Under the pieces are notes generated by a model, which did no database searches, was not told the origin of the DNA, and saw nothing but the letters and a program-made list of their open reading frames with translations. Positions 34,596 through 41,011 of a stretch of DNA of 64,000 nucleotides are shown here, in pieces. Within the stretch, counting starts at the first letter, position 1, and each line of letters starts with the position of its first letter. Origin of the DNA: Streptomyces chumphonensis (GTDB lineage Bacteria > Actinomycetota > Actinomycetes > Streptomycetales > Streptomycetaceae); the NCBI RefSeq assembly GCF_014779715.1, contig NZ_JACXYU010000001.1, positions 930,001 through 994,000 of the forward strand, written 5' to 3'. The translations under genes and the position numbers were made by a program.

Positions 34596-35525
34596 TCACT
34601 CGACCCTGACGCGGGCCTCCGTCCGGAAGTCGGCGGCGACCTGGGCCGAGTCCTCGACCGACATGGCCCCGACGACGCTCAGCGGCATCACCATGCCCAC
34701 GGTGCTGTAGTCGGCCCAGACACACAGGGAGGTGCTGAAGGTGGTGGGCATCTCCTCGTCGGCCTGGGACTCGACCTCCTGACACTTCATCACCGCGCCG
34801 TCCAGTCCCTCGGGGGAGACGGACTGCGGGTCCCCGACCAGTTCGGCTTCGTCCGAGGGGTCCTGCTCCGTCTCCTCCCTCATCGCGGTGAAGAAGTCGT
34901 CCACGGCCTGCTCCGGGTCGTCGACCGTCCCCCACACGCCGCCGTAGAACGCCATGCGCATGGTGGCGAGGCTGCCCTCGTCCAGCGCCGACGGGTCGCT
35001 GGTGTCCAGGGTGGTGTACTGGCCCTCGACGGACTCGCCGTCGGAGACCCCGAGGGTCCGCAGGAACTTCTGGAAGTCCTCGTCCCCGCTGCCGCCCGTG
35101 CCGGATCCGTCGTTCTCCTCCAGCGTGTAGTCGCCGACCGCCTCGGGGACGACGAGTCGGTGGGGGCCGTCGTCGGCGACGTCGGAGTCGCCGTCCCCCG
35201 TGAGATAGAGGATGCCGCCGATGACGGCACCCACCACGAGGACGGCACCGACGGCCAGGGCTATGACCTTGCCGGTGCCGCTCTTGCGCGGCGGGGGCGG
35301 CGGGACGTACCCGCCGGGCTGCGGCGGGCCGTAGGGCTGCTGGCCGGGCCGGCCCGGGTAGCCGTACCCGGGCTGGGCCGGGGGCGCTTGCGGATAGCCG
35401 TAGCCGGGGGGCTGGCCGCCGCCGGGCCGGCCGTACGGCTGGGAGCCGTGGCCCGCTCCGTAGGGCCCCGGTTGCTGGGGCTGCTGTCCGTACGGGCCCT
35501 GCGGCGGCGGCTGGTGGTAACTCAC
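34596..35525 (-). CDS. Membrane-anchored Pro/Gln-rich protein, paralogue 2 of 3
   Basis: A 309-residue homologue of its neighbours: a Gly/Pro/Gln/Tyr-rich cytoplasmic segment (1-85), one membrane helix (VIALAVGAVLVVGAVIGGIL, about 88-107), then GPHRLVVPEAVGDYTLEEND. The exported domain has MRMAFYGGVWGTVDDPEQAV, the cysteine pair (AVMKCQEV, SLCVWADYSTVGMVMP) and a closing AADFRTEARVRVE. GTG at 35525 has GGAGGGAAG 7 bases upstream and the same kind of dyad 17 bases further up. No lipobox, enzyme motif or known domain is recognised. Confidence 0.82.
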   Translation of the reverse strand: MSYHQPPPQGPYGQQPQQPGPYGAGHGSQPYGRPGGGQPPGYGYPQAPPAQPGYGYPGRPGQQPYGPPQPGGYVPPPPPRKSGTGKVIALAVGAVLVVGAVIGGILYLTGDGDSDVADDGPHRLVVPEAVGDYTLEENDGSGTGGSGDEDFQKFLRTLGVSDGESVEGQYTTLDTSDPSALDEGSLATMRMAFYGGVWGTVDDPEQAVDDFFTAMREETEQDPSDEAELVGDPQSVSPEGLDGAVMKCQEVESQADEEMPTTFSTSLCVWADYSTVGMVMPLSVVGAMSVEDSAQVAADFRTEARVRVE

Positions 35526-35542
35526 GACGCTTCCCTCCGTGG

Positions 35543-35559
35543 GCATGCTCCATGCATGC
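35543..35559 (-). promoter_or_regulatory. Shared dyad upstream of paralogue 2
   Basis: GCATGC-N5-GCATGC starting 17 bases before the GTG, followed further upstream (minus strand) by AACGCGT and AGATGT elements that also occur before paralogue 3. Confidence 0.6.
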
Positions 35560-35646
35560 GTTGACGCGTTACCGACATCTTGGCCGAGAAGAGCCGGAAG
35601 GTCCCCGGCGGCCACCGCTTGGGCTCCGGACCCTCACATGCCGGGC

Positions 35647-36765
35647 TCAGTCCGCCGCCACCCGGAGCTCGGCCCGCACGTCCGCGGTGAGCTGCGCCCC
35701 CTCGGCGAGCGACCGGGAGCCGCTCATCGGGATCGGCATGACCACCGCCACCGTGCTGTCATCGGCCCAGACGCACAGCGACGTCTCCTGGGCCCGCCCT
35801 TCGAAGTCGACGTTGCTCATGATCTGGCACTTCATCACCGCGCCGTCCAGCCCGTCCGGGCTCATCGCCTGCGGCGTGCCCTGGAGTTCGCCGTCCGCGT
35901 CCGCGGGCTGCTCGGTCTTCAGCTTGGCGAAGAAGCCGTCCACCGACGCCTCCGGGTCCTGCACGACGCCCCAGGCCCCGGCGACGATGAGCATCTCCAT
36001 CGACTCCAGGGCGCTCGGGTCCTGGAGACTCTCCGGGTCGCTCGGGTCCCAGGTGGAGTACGCGCCCTGGGTGCCCTGGGCGCCCTCGACGCGCATCGCG
36101 TCGATCGCCTCGTCGAAGCCGGTCGTGTCGGTGGGCAGGCCGCCGTCCTCGCCCGCTATGAGCGTGTAGGTGTCCAGCAGCCCCTCGGGCAGGACCAGTT
36201 CGTAGGGCGCCTGGCCGCCGGGCCGGTCCGCCGGGTCCTGCGACGGGGAGTCGCCGTCGCGCTCCCGGTCGCCGTCGCCCCCGTCCTCCGTCCCGGGCTC
36301 CGCGTCCGGCCGGTCGGCGTCCTCGGGACCCTCTCCGCCCTCGGAATCCCGGCCCGCCTCGGCGTCCTGCGACGCTCCGGGCTTCCTGTCGGCGACGGCG
36401 GACGTGTCGTCGTCCCCTCCGGTGAGGAGCAGGACACCGGCGATGACGGCGCCGACGAGGACCACGGCGGCGACCGCCAGACCGATGAGCCTGCCCCTCC
36501 CGGGCCCCGCGGCCTCCGGTCCGGGTGCCGCGGGGGCGTGGCCGGGCGGGGGCGGGGGCGGGGGCGGCGGCAGGGTGGGCGGCACGTCGGCCGTCTCCTC
36601 GGCCGGTTGGTCGGAGGGGGCGGACGCGGCCGGCGGGTCGGCCGCCGGTGGCGGGGGCGGGGTGACGGGCGGCAGATCGAGTGACGGCGGACCGGCGGGC
36701 GGCGGGCCGGGCGGCCGGGACGGCTCGCCGGGCGGCTGGTCCGGCGGCGGCTGGTGGTGGCTCAC
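35647..36765 (-). CDS. Membrane-anchored Pro/Gln-rich protein, paralogue 3 of 3
   Basis: The most diverged member, 372 residues. It has a longer Pro/Ala-rich cytoplasmic segment (1-105), a membrane helix (LIGLAVAAVVLVGAVIAGVL, about 111-130) and an acidic linker (about 140-180) absent from the other two. The exported domain carries MEMLIVAGAWGVVQDPEASV, the cysteine pair (AVMKCQIM, SLCVWADDSTVAVVMP) and a closing TADVRAELRVAAD. GTG at 36765 has GGGAGGGAAG upstream and a dyad at 36783-36799. No terminator is seen between it and paralogue 2. Confidence 0.82.
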   Translation of the reverse strand: MSHHQPPPDQPPGEPSRPPGPPPAGPPSLDLPPVTPPPPPAADPPAASAPSDQPAEETADVPPTLPPPPPPPPPGHAPAAPGPEAAGPGRGRLIGLAVAAVVLVGAVIAGVLLLTGGDDDTSAVADRKPGASQDAEAGRDSEGGEGPEDADRPDAEPGTEDGGDGDRERDGDSPSQDPADRPGGQAPYELVLPEGLLDTYTLIAGEDGGLPTDTTGFDEAIDAMRVEGAQGTQGAYSTWDPSDPESLQDPSALESMEMLIVAGAWGVVQDPEASVDGFFAKLKTEQPADADGELQGTPQAMSPDGLDGAVMKCQIMSNVDFEGRAQETSLCVWADDSTVAVVMPIPMSGSRSLAEGAQLTADVRAELRVAAD

Positions 36766-36782
36766 GGTGCTTCCCTCCCCTG

Positions 36783-36799
36783 GCATGCCCTCTGCATGC
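36783..36799 (-). promoter_or_regulatory. Shared dyad upstream of paralogue 3
   Basis: GCATGC-N5-GCATGC starting 17 bases before the GTG, in a block that aligns with the paralogue 2 upstream region (AGATGT, AACGCGT, GCATGC twice, GGAGGGAAGC). Confidence 0.6.
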
Positions 36800-36914
36800 G
36801 CGTACGCGTTCCGTACATCTTTCCGGGTCGGGGTGCGGTCTCGTACAGCGGCCTCGGGCATCCGGCGCGGGGGCCCTGCCCGCCGACACCGATGCGCTCC
36901 GGTGCCACCGCGCG

Positions 36915-36956
36915 CGAGGGCCCCGCACCGGGTGAACGTCCGGTGCGGGGCCCTCG
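36915..36956 (-). terminator. Terminator hairpin after bioY
   Basis: A 17-bp perfect stem (36915-36931 with 36940-36956) and an 8-base loop lie 18 bases after the bioY stop, on the minus strand. Confidence 0.75.
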
Positions 36957-36974
36957 GGCGGTGCTGACCGGGGG

Positions 36975-37574
36975 TCAGGGCCTGCGGTGGACCAGGTTCC
37001 AGGCCGTGGGCAGGGCCGCCATCGCGAGGGCGGCCTTGAGCGCGTCGCCGAACAGGTACGGCACGAGCCCCTTGGTCACGGCCTCCCCCACACCGAGGTC
37101 GGCGGCCACGGCGAGGTAGGGCACGCCGACGGCGTAGATGATCGCCGTGCCGACGGCCATCGTGCCGGCGGTGCGGAGCACGCTGCGGTCGCCGCCCCGG
37201 CGGGCGAGGGCCCCGACCACGACGGCGGCGAGCAGCATCCCGACGACGTAGCCGAACGCGGGCATGCCCGCACCGTGGCCGCCCTGCGCGAACCAGGGCA
37301 CGCCGGCGACGCCCGCGACGAGGTAGAGGCCGAGGGAGAGCAGGGCGCGCTGGGCACCGAGCCCGGCGCCGACGAGGAGCGCGGCGAAGGTCTGGCCGGT
37401 GACGGGCACGGGGAAGCCGGGGGGCTGGACGGCGAGCTGTGCGGCGATGCCGGTGAGCGCCGCCCCGCCGAGCACCAGGGCCACGTCGCGCGCGACGGAG
37501 CGGCTGAGCGTCGTGGCGGGCAGGACGTCGGCGAGGACGGCACCGGGACGTGCGCCGACTGCGGCTGTGCTCAT
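36975..37574 (-). CDS. bioY: Biotin transporter BioY
   Basis: Substrate-binding membrane subunit (S component) for biotin uptake. The 199 residues form about six helices, with AAQLAVQPPGFPVPVTGQTF, GAQRALLSLGLYLVAGVAGVP and AFGYVVGMLLAA, the family signature. ATG at 37574. No ECF ATPase or T-component genes are adjacent, so it works alone or with a shared energising module. The divergent 282-base gap to the permease contains an inverted pair GTTG-GCGA-CAAC around 37652-37663; I cannot assign a regulator. Confidence 0.92.
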   Translation of the reverse strand: MSTAAVGARPGAVLADVLPATTLSRSVARDVALVLGGAALTGIAAQLAVQPPGFPVPVTGQTFAALLVGAGLGAQRALLSLGLYLVAGVAGVPWFAQGGHGAGMPAFGYVVGMLLAAVVVGALARRGGDRSVLRTAGTMAVGTAIIYAVGVPYLAVAADLGVGEAVTKGLVPYLFGDALKAALAMAALPTAWNLVHRRP

Positions 37575-37856
37575 GCGTGAGCCTCCTGTGACGAGGGGGA
37601 CGGGGGAGACCCGTCGACGCTATCCGAAGGCGCGCGGCGGCCGTCCGTGACGTTGGCGACAACGCTGGGCGTCTACAGTTGTGCGGACGGACATCGCAGG
37701 TGAAAGGCCGACCGTCCGGACAGCGGAGCGTGACGTGCGCCATTGAAGCGCGCGTGAGAAGCCGCTCACACTGGCGGGCGTTCCGGAGTGACCGCCTCCG
37801 TCGGCCCTGCGTCGATCTTCCGCTCCCCTCGTTCCCCCCTCCCCCTTTGGACCCCC

Positions 37857-39281
37857 ATGGCTTCCTCCCCCACCCACGAGGCGTCCCCCTCCGCTCCGCC
37901 CGCCCCGGCGGACGACACGGGGACGCAGGGTGCCCTCACCCACGGTCTCAAGCAGCGCCACCTGTCGATGATCGCGCTCGGTGGCGTCATCGGCGCCGGG
38001 CTCTTCGTCGGTTCGGGGGCGGGCATCGCCGCCGCCGGGCCCGCCATCGTCCTGGCCTTCGCGGTGTCCGGGCTGCTGGTGATGCTGGTCATGCGCATGC
38101 TCGGCGAGATGTCGGCCGCACGTCCCGCGTCCGGGTCCTTCTCCGTGCACGCCGAGCGGGCGCTGGGGCCGTGGGCCGGGTTCACGGCGGGCTGGATCTT
38201 CTGGGTGCTGCTGTGCGTCGCGGTGGCGGCCGAGGCCGTCGCGGCGGCGGAGATCATGCTCACCTGGCTGCCGGGCACCGGGATGTGGATGTGGGTCGCC
38301 CTGTTCATGGCCGTCTTCTGCACCACGAACCTGGCCTCGGTGAAGAACTTCGGCGAGTACGAGTTCTGGTTCGCGGCGCTGAAGGTGTTCGCGATCGTGG
38401 CGTTCCTGGTCATCGGCGCTCTGGCGATCGCCGGGGCGCTGCCCGGCACCGACGCGCCGGGCACCTCGAACCTCACGGGGAACGGCGGCTTCTTCCCGAA
38501 GGGCGCCGACGGCCTCATCGTGGGGCTGCTCGCGTCGGTGTTCGCCTACGGCGGTCTGGAGACGGTCACCATCGCGGCGGCCGAGTCGAAGGACCCGGTG
38601 CGCGGTGTCGCCAAGGCCGTGCGGACGGCGATGTGGCGGATCGGCGTCTTCTACGTGGGCTCGATGGCCGTCATCGTCACGCTCATCCCGTGGGACGACG
38701 CCTCGCTGGCCAGCGGCCCGTACGCCGCGGTGCTGGACCACATCGGCGTCCCGGCGGCGGGGGAGGTCATGAAGGTCGTGGTCCTGGTGGCGCTGCTGTC
38801 GGCGATGAACGCGAACATCTACGGCGCCTCCCGGATGGCCTTCTCGCTCGTGCGGCGCGGCGAGGGGCCCCGGCTGCTGGGGAGGGTCAGCGGCGGCGTG
38901 CCACGCCTCGCCGTGCTGGCGTCGTCCGCGTTCGGTTTCTTCGCCGTGCTGCTGAGCCTGTGGTGGCCGGACACGGTCTTCCAGTGGCTGCTCAACATGG
39001 TGGGCGCGGCCGTGCTCGTCGTGTGGGGCTTCATCGCCGTCTCGCAACTGCGGACGCGCCGGAAGCTGGAGCGGGAGAGCCCGGAGAGGCTCGTGGTGCG
39101 GATGTGGGCGTTCCCGGTCCTGACGTGGGTGGCGATCGTCGGCATCGCCGGCATCTTCCTGCTCATGCTGCGGGACGGCGACACCCGCGAGCAGCTCGCC
39201 GCCACGGGCGGACTGACGCTGGCGCTCGCGCTGGTGGGTCTGCTGCGGCAGCGGCGGGCCGCGCGCACGGCGAACGACTGA
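37857..39281 (+). CDS. APC family amino acid permease
   Basis: Secondary amino-acid transporter of the AAT/GABA-permease group; substrate not determinable. The 474 residues have a disordered N-terminus of about 35 residues, then LKQRHLSMIALGGVIGAGLF (helix 1 signature GVIGAGLF) and twelve helices. VFAYGGLETVTIAAAESKDP is in the helix 6 region. ATG at 37857 (MASSPTHEAS) has no strong SD; an earlier in-frame start at 37788 is less likely. A terminator with a T run follows 34 bases after the stop. Confidence 0.9.
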   Translation: MASSPTHEASPSAPPAPADDTGTQGALTHGLKQRHLSMIALGGVIGAGLFVGSGAGIAAAGPAIVLAFAVSGLLVMLVMRMLGEMSAARPASGSFSVHAERALGPWAGFTAGWIFWVLLCVAVAAEAVAAAEIMLTWLPGTGMWMWVALFMAVFCTTNLASVKNFGEYEFWFAALKVFAIVAFLVIGALAIAGALPGTDAPGTSNLTGNGGFFPKGADGLIVGLLASVFAYGGLETVTIAAAESKDPVRGVAKAVRTAMWRIGVFYVGSMAVIVTLIPWDDASLASGPYAAVLDHIGVPAAGEVMKVVVLVALLSAMNANIYGASRMAFSLVRRGEGPRLLGRVSGGVPRLAVLASSAFGFFAVLLSLWWPDTVFQWLLNMVGAAVLVVWGFIAVSQLRTRRKLERESPERLVVRMWAFPVLTWVAIVGIAGIFLLMLRDGDTREQLAATGGLTLALALVGLLRQRRAARTAND

Positions 39282-39315
39282 CGGCCGCCGGCCGCGCCGT
39301 CACCCCGCTCCCGGG

Positions 39316-39346
39316 AAGGGGGCGGCCCCACCGGGGCCGCCCCCTT
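39316..39346 (+). terminator. Intrinsic terminator of the permease gene
   Basis: A 14-bp perfect stem (39316-39329 with 39333-39346) and a 3-base loop run into TTTT, giving a classic intrinsic terminator. Confidence 0.85.
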
Positions 39347-39373
39347 TTCGCTGTCCTCGCACCTTGTTGCTGT

Positions 39374-39400
39374 TAGTGTCTTGTTGCAAGTGATGTGCAA
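39374..39400 (+). promoter_or_regulatory. sodF promoter with Nur-type box
   Basis: TAGTGT (39374-39379) is a -10 candidate with a start near 39386. TTGCAA-GTGAT-GTGCAA (39384-39400) matches the recalled Nur box (TTGCAA-N5-TTGCAA) in 11 of 12 positions and overlaps that start. Nur with nickel would block transcription. Confidence 0.65.
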
Positions 39401-39424
39401 GAGCAGGCCGAGGGGAACAAGCGC

Positions 39425-40069
39425 ATGTCCACGCTGTACACGCTGCCCGAACTCCCGTACGACTACGTGGCGCTGGAGCCCGTGATCAGCGGCGAGATCA
39501 TCGAGTTGCACCACGACAAGCACCACGCCGCCTACGTCAAGGGCGCGAACGACACGCTGGAGCAGCTGGCGGAGGCACGGGACAAGGAGAACTGGGGCGG
39601 CATCAACGGGCTGGAGAAGAGCCTCGCCTTCCACCTGTCCGGGCACATCCTGCACTCGATCTACTGGCAGAACATGACGGGGGACGGCGGCGGCGAGCCG
39701 CTGGACAAGGACGGCACGGGCGAGCTGGCGGACGCCATCGCCGAGTCGTTCGGCTCGTTCGCGAAGTTCAAGGCACAGCTGTCCAAGGCCGCGGCGACGA
39801 CCCAGGGGTCGGGCTGGGGCGTGCTCGCCTACGAGCCGGTCACCGGCCGGCTGATCGTGGAGCAGATCTACGACCACCAGGGCAACGTCGGTCAGGGATC
39901 GGTGCCGATCCTCGTCTTCGACGCCTGGGAGCACGCCTTCTACCTGCAGTACCGCAACCAGAAGGTCGACTTCGTCGAGGCCATGTGGCGCGTCGTCAAC
40001 TGGCAGGACGTCGCGGCGCGTTACACCGCCGCCAAGGAGCGCGCGAACAACCTGCTGCTCGCTCCCTGA
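39425..40069 (+). CDS. sodF: Superoxide dismutase, Fe/Mn type
   Basis: Converts superoxide to peroxide and oxygen in the cytoplasm. The 214 residues contain the metal ligands in [20 protein letters not shown] and the [13 protein letters not shown] signature, plus [14 protein letters not shown] at 39425 ([14 protein letters not shown]) has GAGGGG upstream. The Nur-type box argues for the Fe enzyme that streptomycetes switch off when nickel allows the Ni-type SodN. A 20-bp terminator hairpin follows. Confidence 0.95.
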   Translation: MSTLYTLPELPYDYVALEPVISGEIIELHHDKHHAAYVKGANDTLEQLAEARDKENWGGINGLEKSLAFHLSGHILHSIYWQNMTGDGGGEPLDKDGTGELADAIAESFGSFAKFKAQLSKAAATTQGSGWGVLAYEPVTGRLIVEQIYDHQGNVGQGSVPILVFDAWEHAFYLQYRNQKVDFVEAMWRVVNWQDVAARYTAAKERANNLLLAP

Positions 40070-40144
40070 TCCGGGTCGGCGGACCGCCGACCCCTCTCGT
40101 CCCCTGCCCTCGTGATCGTCTTCTCACCGCTCACGGGCAGGTGT

Positions 40145-40189
40145 GCGGGGGCCTTCCCGGGTGCCCGACGCACCCGGGAAGGCCCCCGC
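40145..40189. terminator. Bidirectional terminator between sodF and the DsbA-like gene
   Basis: A 20-bp perfect stem (40145-40164 with 40170-40189) and a 5-base loop lie between convergent stop codons at 40069 and 40210. This is the longest uninterrupted stem in the window. Confidence 0.8.
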
Positions 40190-40209
40190 TCCTCGGCTGC
40201 GGCGACCGC

Positions 40210-40839
40210 TCAGTCGAAGACCGGCTCGGCGTCACGGGTGCGCTTGATCTCGTAGAAGCCGGGCGTCGACGCCACCAGCAGCGTGCCGTCCCACAGCCGA
40301 CCGGCCGCCTCACCCTTCGGGGCCGGTGTCACGACCGGGCCGAAGAAGCCGAGCGGGTCGCCGTCCGCCCCCGGCACGGCGATCACCGGGGTGCCGACGT
40401 CCTGGCCGACGAGCCCGATGCCCTCGGCGTGGGACGCGCGGAGCGCCTCGTCGTACTCCGTGCTCTCCATGGCCCGCACCAGCTCGGGGTCGAGCCCGGC
40501 GTCGACGAGGGCACCGGCGATCGTCTCGGCCGTCCGCTCCTCACCGCGCACGTGGAACCGGGTGCCGAGCGCCGTGTAGAGCGCGCCGAGCACCTCCGGG
40601 CCGTACTTCTGCTCGGCGGCGACGCACACCCGCACCGGGCCCCAGCCGGTGTGCAGCAGCTCCCGGTAGTGCTCCGGAAGCTCGTCGAGCTTGTCCTCGT
40701 TGAGGACGGACAGGCTCATCACGTGCCAGCGCACGGAGACGGGCCGGACCTGTTCCACCTCCAGCATCCAGCGGGACGTCAGCCAGGCCCAGGGACACAG
40801 CGGGTCGAACCAGAAGTCGGCGGTCGTCTTCTCGGACAA
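40210..40839 (-). CDS. DsbA-family thioredoxin-fold protein (Rv2466c-like)
   Basis: Cytoplasmic DsbA-fold protein related to the mycothiol-dependent reductase/nitroreductase of mycobacteria. The 209 residues contain FWFDPLCPWAWLTSRWMLEV, WHVMSLSVLNE, WGPVRV, GQDVGTPVIAVPG and FFGPVVTPAPKGE. The active site reads CPWA, so the second cysteine of CPWC is missing and a monothiol mechanism is implied. TTG at 40839 has GAGGAG 5 bases upstream. It converges on sodF, which fits an oxidative-stress setting. Confidence 0.87.
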   Translation of the reverse strand: MSEKTTADFWFDPLCPWAWLTSRWMLEVEQVRPVSVRWHVMSLSVLNEDKLDELPEHYRELLHTGWGPVRVCVAAEQKYGPEVLGALYTALGTRFHVRGEERTAETIAGALVDAGLDPELVRAMESTEYDEALRASHAEGIGLVGQDVGTPVIAVPGADGDPLGFFGPVVTPAPKGEAAGRLWDGTLLVASTPGFYEIKRTRDAEPVFD

Positions 40840-41011
40840 CGGGTCTCCTCACATCGGTCACGGCACTACCACCGGTCGTAACGCCGCGCGACGCGGTCCC
40901 CATTCCCACCGGGGGGGCGGAAACCGGGCCTGCCCAGGTGGCCGGTGGTCATGGCATGCTGACCCCCGTTGTTCGATATGCGAGACCAGGTGTCACACAA
41001 GGAGTCGTTCC

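Noticed and set aside
34444..35553. Extension of paralogue 1 upstream through paralogue 2
   Set aside because: The open frame only reads paralogue 2 out of frame; the SD and dyad lie at 34443, and a terminator hairpin interrupts.
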